Shown here piece after piece: positions 34,039 through 42,575 of a DNA stretch of 64,000 nucleotides (position 1 is its first letter; every line of letters starts with the position of its first letter). Origin of the DNA: Spirochaetaceae bacterium (GTDB taxonomy: Bacteria; Spirochaetota; Leptospiria; Leptospirales; Leptonemataceae); the NCBI GenBank assembly GCA_002730875.1, contig PCBI01000005.1:434001-498000 (forward strand), written 5' to 3'. Under the pieces are notes generated by a model. The model was not told where the DNA came from. It worked only from the letters and a program-made list of their open reading frames with translations, and did no database searches. Position numbers and translations under genes: made by a program.

Positions 34039-35430
34039 ATGGTATTGAAATCAAATCGAAGAAGGTGGGCCGCCATAATTCTTTTCGCAGTGGCCATCGT
34101 TCAAACGAGTAGCTGCGATGTATGGGGAGGGCCATCCTATACAGTAATCGTTGATCCCGGTCATGGAGGAGCCCCGACGCCCGGCTATGACGATAAATGG
34201 GATCCGGTGACAAAGAAGTACCTGAGCCCCTATCTGTACGGCATGCGTTACGGAAAGTACGAAGAACACATGGTCATGCTTGACCTGGCGCGCCGGGTGC
34301 ATCACTATCTTCAACTCACCGAAACCGACAAGGGCTGGGAAGAGTTCAGAAAGATCCTGACTCAGTTTTCCGATCAGAAAGAGTTTACTCGTGTGCGTTT
34401 TCGATCCGTAATGAGCCGCGAAGAAGGATGGCAGAAAAAAGGCCTGGGCGCGGATCATCCCGATGTAAACGTTCCCTTCCGCCTGTACGACTTTCCCAAC
34501 CGCAAGAATCCGAAAGAACTCATGCCTGGCCGCCTGACGTATATGAACTCCGAAAAGCCCTACCTGGTTGTTTCGTTGCATATGAATCCGGCGGGCCCTG
34601 GAAATGATGGCGGAATGGCGGCTGTACTGGCGCCCGGCTACAGTACTTTTGATAAGATTCGCCGTATCCATCTAAACGAAGGTTCCCGAGAAGAATTCGA
34701 CGCCCTTCCCTGGTCGGACTACTGGCTCATTAATCAGCCCGGATGGAATCGCATGGAAATCGCTATCGCCGACACCTGGGTGTATTTCCACGGCTTCTGG
34801 GTGAAAAAAAACATGAAGGAACCCTGGCTGGAAAAGAATCGGGGCCTGCGACACAACATGATCCAGTGGATTTATCGCGACCCGGACGACTGGGTAGAAA
34901 AGGCGCGAAAGGGCGGACCTGGACCCTACTCCATGAAGTATTCCGAGTTTCGTGCGGAGGGACCATTCTGGGAAAGGGAGAAGGAGGCTCCGGAGCACTG
35001 GCGACGGGAAGCGAAGGTGCCCGGCACTTCCATTAACTACGGCGGCGACAACCATTATGCATCCGACGAATTAATGCGCTTTGTACAGTACGGATCGCGA
35101 AAGCTTGACAGGAAGCTTGGCGAACAGGGCAAAAAGGCAATTCCGGAAATCGTCGATCCCTTTGTGAGTACCTACAGTCTGCCAACGCTGGTAAACGCTG
35201 TAGTCGCCTATCTGGAAATCGGTCACCTGGACGTGAAGAAGGACCGGCTTTTCATTCTGAACAACAAGGACGTAATAGCAAAGAGTCTGGCCGTGGGAGT
35301 GTATTCGCTTTTTGCCGGTCTGGAGCTGAAGCCCTACGATGGCCCCTTTAGACCGGCAAGCAAGCCTCTGGACTTTAAAAAGTACGAAGAATACGAAAAA
35401 GGGAATTACTTCGAAATCGTAACCGAGTAG
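34039..35430 (+). CDS. N-acetylmuramoyl-L-alanine amidase-like lipoprotein
   Basis: A 463-residue lipoprotein. ATG 34039 follows GGGAAGAGTT. Lipobox VQTSSC (Cys about 26). The mature protein has the opening motif of zinc amidases (Amidase_3), YTVIVDPGHGGAPTPGYDD with the first zinc ligand His, a candidate Glu ligand in YGKYEEHMVMLDLARRVHHYL, and LVVSLHMNPAGPGNDGG with a further His. Insertions between the motifs make it about twice as long as the usual domain. It would cut the stem peptide from the glycan of peptidoglycan. Because of the large inserts, specificity is uncertain. Confidence 0.82.
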   Translation: MVLKSNRRRWAAIILFAVAIVQTSSCDVWGGPSYTVIVDPGHGGAPTPGYDDKWDPVTKKYLSPYLYGMRYGKYEEHMVMLDLARRVHHYLQLTETDKGWEEFRKILTQFSDQKEFTRVRFRSVMSREEGWQKKGLGADHPDVNVPFRLYDFPNRKNPKELMPGRLTYMNSEKPYLVVSLHMNPAGPGNDGGMAAVLAPGYSTFDKIRRIHLNEGSREEFDALPWSDYWLINQPGWNRMEIAIADTWVYFHGFWVKKNMKEPWLEKNRGLRHNMIQWIYRDPDDWVEKARKGGPGPYSMKYSEFRAEGPFWEREKEAPEHWRREAKVPGTSINYGGDNHYASDELMRFVQYGSRKLDRKLGEQGKKAIPEIVDPFVSTYSLPTLVNAVVAYLEIGHLDVKKDRLFILNNKDVIAKSLAVGVYSLFAGLELKPYDGPFRPASKPLDFKKYEEYEKGNYFEIVTE

Positions 35431-35603
35431 TTAGACAACGCCGGGGCTTTGTACTCTCGGTCCCTGCTACGCGCGCCAGTCCTGCTCGCAAGTTCCCGAT
35501 TGAAGGTATTGGGCCCGGGTGTAAGGGGCCAGGACGATCCGCTTTGCGATAAAGAGTCCAGATACCGTTGAGTAATTCGAAAGATTTCGCGACGAACTCG
35601 AAA

Positions 35604-36050
35604 ATGAAGCATCTAATTCAAGGCCTGTTGCATCGTTACACGGTGCTGGATTTCAGCTGGGGCGCGTTGCAGTCGCTTCTAGGGCTTCTGTTGAGCTTGG
35701 CTTCGCTGATCGCGGGCGCACGGCTGAATTCCGTAAAAGGGCATTGCTGCATAGTGCAGGATAGCCCGCTACTGCCCCGTAATGCGGGGATCTCGCTGGG
35801 GCCCTTTCTGGTCGGCGGGGACGGGTTCTATTCCTGGAAACATGAGTATGGCCACACCTTTCAGAGCCGGCTACTGGGACCTCTCTATCTGGTTGTGATC
35901 GGCATACCCAGCGTCCTCAGCGCTGCTTTGCGCCCGGCAAAGCATCACAAGCTTTTTGCCGAGCGCTGGGCAGACGCCTGGTCTCCCCGACATGATCTTG
36001 CCCTGAGATTCGACGAGGCTTCGCAAAAAACAAGGCTGAGCAATCGCTAG
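35604..36050 (+). CDS. Small membrane protein with HEYGH zinc-protease-like motif
   Basis: A 148-residue protein (ATG 35604; a TTG at 35568 would add 12 residues). It has two hydrophobic segments: WGALQSLLGLLLSLASLIAGARL near the N-terminus and LLGPLYLVVIGIPSVLSAAL in the middle. Just before the second is SWKHEYGHTFQSR, an HExxH-type zinc-binding motif, and AERWAD follows near the end. The HEYGHxxQSR...GPLYL...GIPS arrangement recurs in uncharacterised membrane proteins of Bacteroidetes and spirochaetes. Metallopeptidase activity is suggested by the motif but not established. Confidence 0.75.
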   Translation: MKHLIQGLLHRYTVLDFSWGALQSLLGLLLSLASLIAGARLNSVKGHCCIVQDSPLLPRNAGISLGPFLVGGDGFYSWKHEYGHTFQSRLLGPLYLVVIGIPSVLSAALRPAKHHKLFAERWADAWSPRHDLALRFDEASQKTRLSNR

Positions 36051-36183
36051 CCCATTAAACCGCTAAACCGACCCGGTTCACCGGAGCTGATCACAGCCCT
36101 GTGAACGGCCCTACTCCAACGTGAACCAGATGCCCTTTCTGAAAGCCGGTTGCGTTCAGAGCGGGCCGAGCAATGGCCCCTTG

Positions 36184-36591
36184 TTATTCGTAAACTATTT
36201 CGTAGGTCAGATTGGCCGTCTTCTTGATCATGGCAGAGACGCCACAGTACTGATCTTGAGACAATTTCACGGCTCTTTCCACCTTTTCCGGATCAGCCCC
36301 TTTGCTGAAGATGTACTTCATCTTAATATCCTTGAAGACTTTGGGATGGTCATCCGTTTGATCGGCTTCGATCTCGATTCGCATGGAGTCCACATCGATG
36401 CGCATCTTTCTCAGGATTCCAACGATATCCATGGCCGTGCAGCCGGCCAGCCCGGATAGCACCGCTTCTTTGGGAGTCTGGGCGCTGTCTTCGCCGCCGG
36501 ATTTTTCGTAGGTATCCATCTCCAGGGCATGGCCCCGGTCATTTGTAGATACCATTTTCATTTTGCCTTTGTAGTCCAGAGTCACTTGCAT
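36184..36591 (-). CDS. OsmC family peroxiredoxin-like protein
   Basis: A 135-residue cytoplasmic protein with the two redox cysteines of the OsmC/Ohr family: LSGLAGCTAMDIVGILRKM (about residue 51) and QDQYCGVSAMIKKTA (about 115). The KEAVLSGLAGCTAMD segment fits the OsmC/YhfA subgroup better than Ohr. It likely reduces organic hydroperoxides. Single gene, no regulator adjacent. Confidence 0.93.
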   Translation of the reverse strand: MQVTLDYKGKMKMVSTNDRGHALEMDTYEKSGGEDSAQTPKEAVLSGLAGCTAMDIVGILRKMRIDVDSMRIEIEADQTDDHPKVFKDIKMKYIFSKGADPEKVERAVKLSQDQYCGVSAMIKKTANLTYEIVYE

Positions 36592-37037
36592 GATCCGAAT
36601 TTGAAGTAAGCCGTGCGGCGGTCAACAGTCATCGCAGGCCGCAATCCGCCGTATTCAGGAAGAATCTACTGATTAAAAGGACTCCGTCCGCTCATCGAGA
36701 ATCGGGCCGAAGTTTACAATAATCCGGCCGAAGTCTACAATCCGGGTTCGTCGGTGCCGAGCCGGGGATTCGATCGCAGTCCCTGGGAATCCGGCTCCTT
36801 TTTCGGACCCATACGGCTACCCGGTATGCCGCAAATTACTGGTTTTATCTTTGCGCAGGCCTCACCGGCACTATTCGAAGCTAAACCCCTTTGCGAAACG
36901 CCGAAATTCGGCCTTTTTTCATGTAACTGCAACATCAGGTACTGAAACCGGTTGACAGCTGGATTTTTTCGGTTCTAATCCTCACACCCAACGTGGCAGT
37001 TTTTGGGCCGCGCATTGAATTTTTTTGGAGGAATGGA
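36592..37037. other. 446-bp intergenic region with a direct repeat and a promoter
   Basis: No gene could be supported. It contains a 16-bp direct repeat (36705-36720 and 36726-36741, one mismatch), a weak stem (gccg/cggc) followed by CTTTTTT near 36905-36920, and a good promoter at 36952-36981 for the lipoprotein that follows. Confidence 0.6.
36952..36981 (+). promoter_or_regulatory. Sigma-70-type promoter of the lipoprotein at 37038
   Basis: A perfect -35 TTGACA (36952-36957) and a -10-like TAATCC (36976-36981) are separated by 18 bp. They lie 57 bp upstream of a start codon with a strong GGAGGAATGG ribosome site. Confidence 0.6.
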
Positions 37038-37706
37038 ATGAAGAAATCAGGAATCGCTGCGATTCTGTTGGCGGGGTTAATGATTGCCTGCGGCCTGAAA
37101 TCAGAAGGAACAAAACTAACGCCCATCGTCGAGGGCGAAGACGCTGCTGTAGGCAAAGAGTACACGCTGACACTGGAGCATGTAAACGTATTCTACGCAT
37201 CTGGCGATAAGATCTATCTCTGGGGCGAAGACGATGACAGAAACCGAATCAGCATCTATTTCACTCCGGAACAGAAACCGAAAATCTACAATCTGGATCC
37301 AGGAAGCGAGTATATCTATAAATTCAAGGTTACCAAAGGCGGGAAGTACGCGGATGCGGACCTCATCGAAGTGGCCGACCTGGAAGGCAGCCCCATCAGT
37401 ACCAGCATTGATGTTCCTGACACAGCCATGCGAGTGCCGTTCCTGGACGGCAAAGAGGGCTTCGGAAAGGAGTACACCGTGAAGGCAAAGTATCGCAGCA
37501 ACACGGAAAAAGATGACGGAACCCGTCTCGCCTACTTCAGCGATCCGGACGGTTACCAGTTTTCGCTGGTAGGAACCTATCCGGAAGAAATGCATGAGCA
37601 AATTGAGTCCCTCGAAAGGAAAGAGTACCTGGTCAAAATAAAGCGGGCCAGCGAGCTACGAGGCGGACTTCAGGCAGAGATCCTTGAAGTTAAGCCTGTA
37701 GAATAG
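37038..37706 (+). CDS. Lipoprotein, function unknown
   Basis: A 222-residue lipoprotein. ATG 37038 follows a strong GGAGGAATGG. Lipobox LMIACG (Cys about 18). The mature protein is mainly beta: two similar halves each open with a GKEYT(L/V) segment (AAVGKEYTLTLEHVNVFYASGDKIYLW; GFGKEYTVKAKYRS), suggesting a duplicated beta-sandwich of the OB or Ig type. No catalytic motif. A strong promoter, ribosome site and terminator point to an abundant envelope lipoprotein. I do not recognise a named homologue. Confidence 0.82.
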   Translation: MKKSGIAAILLAGLMIACGLKSEGTKLTPIVEGEDAAVGKEYTLTLEHVNVFYASGDKIYLWGEDDDRNRISIYFTPEQKPKIYNLDPGSEYIYKFKVTKGGKYADADLIEVADLEGSPISTSIDVPDTAMRVPFLDGKEGFGKEYTVKAKYRSNTEKDDGTRLAYFSDPDGYQFSLVGTYPEEMHEQIESLERKEYLVKIKRASELRGGLQAEILEVKPVE

Positions 37707-37721
37707 AACATCTGAACACTG

Positions 37722-37750
37722 GCCGCCGCAAGTCGGCGGCTGCTTTTTTT
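37722..37750 (+). terminator. Rho-independent terminator
   Basis: A perfect 7-bp stem (gccgccg / cggcggc) with a 5-nt loop, followed by TGCTTTTTTT, 15 bp after the stop codon of the lipoprotein gene. Confidence 0.92.
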
Positions 37751-37863
37751 CGCATTTGCGGATGCTCAGAACTTGTATCCGACATTCAATAAAGGGTCCC
37801 GAAAGCCGGGTCCTGCGCCGTGTGCGAATTTAGGCCCGACCATTCAACATGTCGCTTCCTTGC

Positions 37864-38622
37864 CTAAAGCCAATCCAGATTAAGGATGGGTTCCTGCTCC
37901 AGAGCCGGCCGAGCAATCAGAAATCCCTGAATTAGATCCACGCCCGCATCAATCAGAAACAGGGCTTCCTCTTTTGTTTCTACACCCTCGGCCACAAGCT
38001 GCAGTCCCAGGTCCCGGGCCATGGAAATCAGATTTCGGATAATCCTCTGCTTAATGGTGTCCTTGTCTAACTCCTGAATCAGAGCGCGATCCAGCTTCAC
38101 AATGTCGGGCTGGAATCGGGTGAGTAGTCGGAGTCCCGAGTAACCCGCGCCGAAATCGTCCAGGGCCGTCTTAAATCCCTGGTTTCGGTACTCTTTGAGG
38201 ATTCCCAGCAGATGTTCGGGTTCGACAATGTCTTCCTGTTCGCTAACCTCAAAGATCAGGCGTTCGCTGGCGAAGTTGAATCGTCGGGAGGCTTCCAGGG
38301 TGGCCTGAATGCAGGTTTCCGGACGATACACCGCATTGGGTAGAAAGTTAATGCTCAGCGAAGAAACCAATCCGATGCGAGATGCGGTTTCGATTGCCTT
38401 AACCCTGGCAGCTTGATCAAATTGATACATGTTGTCCGGCTTCACCTGGTTGAGCACATGCATGGCGCCCTCGCCGGCGGGTCCTCTACACAACGCCTCC
38501 TGCGCCAGAACGGAACGGTCGCTAACTCGCAGGATAGGTTGGAAGGCCATTTTGAACTCAAAGGGCAATTCCGCGCCTTCCAGACAGGCCTGGCAGTTTA
38601 GAGGTTTGAAATCAGAGCTCAT
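37864..38622 (-). CDS. EAL-domain cyclic-di-GMP phosphodiesterase
   Basis: A 252-residue stand-alone EAL domain (start ATG 38622; an ATG 12 codons upstream is possible). Near the N-terminus is a CxxC pair (LNCQACLEG). The active-site set is complete: EALCRG, Asn in INFLPN, Glu in FEVSEQED, the metal-binding pair in ALDDFGAGYSG, Lys in VKLDRALI, Glu in VAEGVET and Gln in IQGFLIARP. It should hydrolyse cyclic-di-GMP to pGpG. The CxxC could sense redox or bind metal. It is divergent from the CpxP-like gene and may share its control region. Confidence 0.95.
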   Translation of the reverse strand: MSSDFKPLNCQACLEGAELPFEFKMAFQPILRVSDRSVLAQEALCRGPAGEGAMHVLNQVKPDNMYQFDQAARVKAIETASRIGLVSSLSINFLPNAVYRPETCIQATLEASRRFNFASERLIFEVSEQEDIVEPEHLLGILKEYRNQGFKTALDDFGAGYSGLRLLTRFQPDIVKLDRALIQELDKDTIKQRIIRNLISMARDLGLQLVAEGVETKEEALFLIDAGVDLIQGFLIARPALEQEPILNLDWL

Positions 38623-38691
38623 AGGAAACCAGAGATTGTCCCAGGCCCAGAAAGACAAGGTTCATAATTGAACAACACACTTTTTGGAACG

Positions 38692-38709
38692 ATTAACAAT
38701 CTATTAACA
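38692..38709 (+). promoter_or_regulatory. Direct-repeat operator candidate for the OmpR-type regulator
   Basis: Two perfect ATTAACA heptamers (38692-38698 and 38703-38709) are spaced 11 bp apart, one helical turn. They lie over the -35 position of a -10-like TAATAT at 38719-38724, upstream of the CpxP/Spy-like gene. OmpR-family regulators bind such tandem half-sites. The regulator gene lies one gene downstream. Confidence 0.55.
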
Positions 38710-38753
38710 CTAGAATGGTAATATGATCCTGAATTCCAATCAAGGAGAAAAGG

Positions 38754-39212
38754 ATGAATAGAATTCTCAAAAAAAGAAGCATACTGGGACTGATGGCCGG
38801 GTTGCTGACTCTGGGCCTGGTAAGCACCCATTGCGGACGCAGCCACTGGCATTCGAAGAAAGACCCTGCGGAAATGGCAGATAAAGTGGCGGACCGAATC
38901 GCCCATAAACTGGATCTGAGCGATTCTCAAGAAGAAGACACACGAAAACTGGCGTTGGAGGTAATTGAATCCGGAAAGAATCTCAGGACCCACCGCAAGG
39001 ACATGATGGCCGAACTGGAAAAGCAATTCTCCAGCGAGACTTTTGATCCGGGGAAACTGAACGAAATGTCCGAAAAATCCGAGGCAGAGTTAAAAGCGTT
39101 CCGGAGCAAGCTGGTGCAAAACATGGCACGCTTTCACGCTCTGTTAACACCGGAACAGAAAGAAGAGGCCGCCGAATATCTTTCCGAGTTTCGGCAGCGA
39201 TTTGAACACTGA
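38754..39212 (+). CDS. CpxP/Spy-like periplasmic lipoprotein
   Basis: A 152-residue protein. The ATG follows AAGGAGAAAAGG. The signal peptide ends at VSTHCG (Cys about 27), a relaxed lipobox. The mature chain is all-helical and highly charged. DLSDSQEEDTRKLALEVI and HALLTPEQKEEAAEYL resemble the LTxxQ repeats of CpxP/Spy/CnrX proteins. Such proteins are periplasmic chaperone-like inhibitors of envelope-stress kinases. It lies directly upstream of a response regulator and a kinase, separated by a terminator, which fits a self-limiting Cpx-like loop. Confidence 0.8.
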   Translation: MNRILKKRSILGLMAGLLTLGLVSTHCGRSHWHSKKDPAEMADKVADRIAHKLDLSDSQEEDTRKLALEVIESGKNLRTHRKDMMAELEKQFSSETFDPGKLNEMSEKSEAELKAFRSKLVQNMARFHALLTPEQKEEAAEYLSEFRQRFEH

Positions 39213-39220
39213 ATTCCCGC

Positions 39221-39248
39221 GGCTGCGCCCTCTTCGGGCGCAGCCTTT
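39221..39248 (+). terminator. Strong hairpin terminator after the CpxP/Spy-like gene
   Basis: A perfect 10-bp stem (ggctgcgccc / gggcgcagcc) with a UCUUC loop, followed by TTTGCCC. The short U-run means some read-through into the regulator gene is likely, giving more inhibitor than regulator. Confidence 0.8.
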
Positions 39249-39333
39249 GCCCACAGAAATACGGCTTGCGAGCTTTACTCAATCCATTACCACTCCCCTG
39301 ATAGACGTTCATTAGAAGATTTGGCGCATAAAC

Positions 39334-40056
39334 ATGAACCGTTCCGACACAACCGTACTACTTGTAGAAGATGATCGTAAGATAACCGATTTGCTCACGG
39401 AGTACCTTTCAGGCTTCGAAATGCATGTAATTTCCACCGCTTCTCCGGGACAGGCCAAAAACATTCTAAAGAGCGAGCGAGTCGACATTGCAATTTTGGA
39501 TGTTATGCTTCCCGAGCAGGATGGATTTTCCTTTCTGCGCGAACTTCGAATGTACTCGGATCTGCCTGTGCTGATGCTTACGGCCAGAGGCGATCTCACC
39601 GACCGGGTAGTGGGACTGGAACTGGGAGCAGACGATTACATGTCGAAACCTTTCGAACCCAGAGAGTTGATTGCCAGATTACGGGCTCTTTTGCGTAGAA
39701 GTCAGCACAAAGCTCCCCTGGTTACCGACGGCGTCGAACCCGAGCAATTCGTTTCAGGACCTCTAACACTGGACACCCGAAGTCGAACCGCAAGCCTGAA
39801 TGAAGCTGAAATAACGCTTACTGGCATGGAATTCGACATACTCCATCATCTCCTGGCGAACCAGGGCATGGTACTTTCCCGCGATCGGCTCACGGAAATG
39901 ATCCACGGTCAGGAGTTCGAGCCATTCAATCGCACAATAGATATCCTGATCAGCAGAATCCGAAACAAACTCCAGGACTCTCCGGAAAACCCGCGATTTA
40001 TCCGAACGGTGCGCGGAGCGGGCTATCTGTTCATACCGAATCAGAGCAAACAATGA
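39334..40056 (+). CDS. OmpR/CpxR-family response regulator
   Basis: A 240-residue regulator. The receiver has VLLVEDDRKI, the phospho-acceptor Asp in IAILDVMLPEQDG, Thr in LMLTARGD and Lys in YMSKPFEPRE. The C-terminal winged helix shows GPLTLDTRSRTASLNEAEITLTGMEFDILHHLLANQGMVLSRDRL and RTIDILISRIRNKLQDSPENPRFIRTVRGAGYLF. Its stop overlaps the kinase start by 4 bp. Likely target: the direct-repeat operator ahead of the CpxP-like gene. Confidence 0.95.
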   Translation: MNRSDTTVLLVEDDRKITDLLTEYLSGFEMHVISTASPGQAKNILKSERVDIAILDVMLPEQDGFSFLRELRMYSDLPVLMLTARGDLTDRVVGLELGADDYMSKPFEPRELIARLRALLRRSQHKAPLVTDGVEPEQFVSGPLTLDTRSRTASLNEAEITLTGMEFDILHHLLANQGMVLSRDRLTEMIHGQEFEPFNRTIDILISRIRNKLQDSPENPRFIRTVRGAGYLFIPNQSKQ

Positions 40057-41546
40057 AAAAGAATGACGGACCGAAGGCAGAATCCACAACAGTGCCCGGG
40101 CAAAACCCGGGAAACCATGGTAGGTCAGCAGGCCATGGAAGAAGAAATCCACATTCGATTTTCCTGAAATTAATCGGCATATTTCTTCTTGCGGGTTTGT
40201 TGCTCAATGTTCTGGGCTTCGCTTTCTTTCGGCTGGGCCGAAGCTTCCATCAGGAAAACAGGATTGAAACCACACTACTGTATCTGCTGGAATCCACCAT
40301 TATTCGTCATGGCACTCCGCCGTCCCGAAAGACCGCCGAAACCCTTCTTTCGAAATACTCGCTGGCCCTGGCCTATTCGCCCGACAGAAGGGCCCGAATG
40401 CCCATGCAGTCCCAAACCGGACTAACGGATGGATCCAGGAGTAGAAGCCTGAGTAATGTAAAGATTCAGGAAAACGCAGAAAGCGGCGAAGCGTCAGAAC
40501 AAGAACAACCGGGCTTTAGTTTGCTGGCGCCAGAAGCGGATTTCGAAGAGACAGAAGACCTGCAAGAAAACCCGGGCAACACCCTGGATTTTCACGAAGG
40601 CAGATTAATGGCCCGGATTCATCGCGAAGAGGGCACCTACTGGATTCAATATGATATGGATCCCGGACAGGCAAGCTGGAGCTTTCCAGGATTTCTGTTC
40701 AGCTTGAGCGCTGTCTTGTTTCTCGCATACTTTCTCATGCGACGAACTCTTTCGCCCATCAAGCAATTAATGACCGGCGTACAGCAAACCTCCAGCGGCA
40801 ACCTGTCCTATAGAATTCCGGTGAAGCGAAAGGATGAGCTGGGACGGCTGGCTTCCCTGTACAATCAGATGCAGGAAAAGATCGAAGAAATGCTGGAGTC
40901 CCGACGACAACTGCTTCTGGACGTAAGCCATGAAGTGCGAACGCCGCTGACCAGAATGAAGTTATCCCTGGAGTTCATCCCGGAATCCAGTCGCACGGAA
41001 GCCATTCAGCAGGAAATTCAATTACTGGATGCCATGCTTACCGAGGTACTGGAAAATGAAAGGTTAAGCAGTCTTCATGGAGAACTGAAGCTGGAAAAGC
41101 GGGACCTGTCCTATACCGTCGCAGACATCGTTTCCCGATTCCAGGATGCAGGCGTACAGATAGAGGCCGCATTGAACCAATGTATCGTAAACCACGATCC
41201 TCCCAGGATGGCGATGGCTATCCAGAATCTATTGGAGAATGCGATCAGACACACGGACTCTTCGGACCGCAAGATTCGAATATCGCTGACCGCGGCCCAG
41301 GACTATGCTCGAATCACAGTCTCCGATAATGGCCATGGCATTCCTGAAACCGAAAGAAATCGCATCTTTGAGCCTTTCTATAGAAGGCCTGCGTCTTCCC
41401 GTGGATTCGGATTGGGCCTGAGTCTGGTAGATCGGATCGTTCGCGCCCACGGAGGAACTATTGTGCTGATTTCTGAAGCGACCCCGGGGGCTACGTTTGA
41501 GATTCTGCTGCCTCGGGAAGGGCCGGCGCCGACAAACAACGAATGA
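40053..41546 (+). CDS. Sensor histidine kinase, CpxA-like arrangement
   Basis: A 497-residue kinase with two membrane helices (LKLIGIFLLAGLLLNVLGFAFF; FLFSLSAVLFLAYFLMRR) enclosing a periplasmic sensor of about 160 residues that is rich in Ser/Glu. Then a HAMP domain (LSPIKQLMTGVQQTSSGNLSYRIPVKRKDELGRLASLYNQM), the dimerisation box LLDVSHEVRTPLTRMK with the phospho-His, N-box LENAIRHT, G1 VSDNGHGIPE, F/G2 IFEPFYRRPASSRGFGLGLSLV. It forms a two-component pair with the regulator it overlaps. By position it senses envelope stress, with the CpxP-like lipoprotein as probable inhibitor. Confidence 0.94.
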   Translation: MKKNDGPKAESTTVPGQNPGNHGRSAGHGRRNPHSIFLKLIGIFLLAGLLLNVLGFAFFRLGRSFHQENRIETTLLYLLESTIIRHGTPPSRKTAETLLSKYSLALAYSPDRRARMPMQSQTGLTDGSRSRSLSNVKIQENAESGEASEQEQPGFSLLAPEADFEETEDLQENPGNTLDFHEGRLMARIHREEGTYWIQYDMDPGQASWSFPGFLFSLSAVLFLAYFLMRRTLSPIKQLMTGVQQTSSGNLSYRIPVKRKDELGRLASLYNQMQEKIEEMLESRRQLLLDVSHEVRTPLTRMKLSLEFIPESSRTEAIQQEIQLLDAMLTEVLENERLSSLHGELKLEKRDLSYTVADIVSRFQDAGVQIEAALNQCIVNHDPPRMAMAIQNLLENAIRHTDSSDRKIRISLTAAQDYARITVSDNGHGIPETERNRIFEPFYRRPASSRGFGLGLSLVDRIVRAHGGTIVLISEATPGATFEILLPREGPAPTNNE

Positions 41547-41617
41547 GGCGATGTTTCTTTCGAGAGCCGTGCGGCAGGATAGATCTACACACTTTGGCTG
41601 CGCTGGTTACGAGCCGG

Positions 41618-42499
41618 CTAGCGGTAGGTCCGTAAAACTTCTTTGACTCCACTTACATAGCTGGCGCCAAAGATGTTCACATGCACAAGGAGCGGATACA
41701 ATTGAAAGAATGGCACCCGCTCCCCGGTTCCAGGCGGCAGGCCGAGCATTTCGAATAGCTCCTTATTGATATCAAAGGGGGCCCCGAAAAGCTGGAGCAT
41801 GGCCAGATCCTGTTCCGGATGCGAACAGGCCACGGAAGGGTCTATGAAATAGGTCTGCCCATCCGAGGATACGATTACATTGCCGGCCCACAGATCTCCG
41901 TGCACCATTCGAGGACCAAAGTCGTCAAGTTTCCAGGCTTCGCTAAGCCGAAACACCAGGCTTTCCATGGACTTTCGGTCAGCTGACTTGAAGAAACCGC
42001 GATTAATAGCCATCTCTACCTGGGGAAGTATGCGATCCTGCCACCAGAAATCTGCGAATCGATCATGCCAGGCGTTGGGCTGACTCAAAGTGCCAATGTA
42101 GTTGGCCTCTTTCCAGCCATAGGACGGCTGACGCTCCGCGTACAGTCGTCGCAGGTTTTCTTCGAAACTGGCCTGGCCGGCTCTCTTAGCGCCCGTCTCC
42201 ACAAAATCCATGATAAGAAAGCTTCTTCCTCGGGACTCGATTATTCCATGGGTGGAAGGGACAGCGCATCCGGTGCTTCCAATGGCCTGTAGACCGTCCG
42301 CCTCCAGTCGGCCCATCTCTCCCGAATCTACCTGCTTAACGATGTAGCTCCGGTACACCTTCTTCTCTTTGCGAAGGTCCGCTCTGTAGAGTGTAAAAAG
42401 CCCCTGGGATTGATGACGAATCAGGATCTCGTCGCCCGGAGCCGCCAGCTTTCGGGACTGCAACTCTTGCTTAATCAGTGTATCTTCCGCTACAACCAT
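41618..42499 (-). CDS. Fructosamine kinase family protein
   Basis: A 293-residue cytoplasmic kinase of the aminoglycoside-phosphotransferase fold. Motifs of the fructosamine/ketosamine-3-kinase family: the ATP-site Lys in YIVKQV, LEADGLQAIGSTGCAVPSTHG, FLIMDFVE, NYIGTLSQPN, WQDRILPQ, the catalytic loop MVHGDLWAGNV and metal-binding YFIDPSVACSHPEQDLAML. It phosphorylates sugar amines formed by glycation so they come off proteins or small amines. It is convergent with the kinase gene. No other glycation-repair gene is adjacent. Confidence 0.95.
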   Translation of the reverse strand: MVVAEDTLIKQELQSRKLAAPGDEILIRHQSQGLFTLYRADLRKEKKVYRSYIVKQVDSGEMGRLEADGLQAIGSTGCAVPSTHGIIESRGRSFLIMDFVETGAKRAGQASFEENLRRLYAERQPSYGWKEANYIGTLSQPNAWHDRFADFWWQDRILPQVEMAINRGFFKSADRKSMESLVFRLSEAWKLDDFGPRMVHGDLWAGNVIVSSDGQTYFIDPSVACSHPEQDLAMLQLFGAPFDINKELFEMLGLPPGTGERVPFFQLYPLLVHVNIFGASYVSGVKEVLRTYR

Positions 42500-42575
42500 C
42501 TACCGTACGCGAAGATAATGGAAATGGGCACATTGACAACTGTTTTAAGATCGCAATCCCAGGCCTGCGGGCCGC

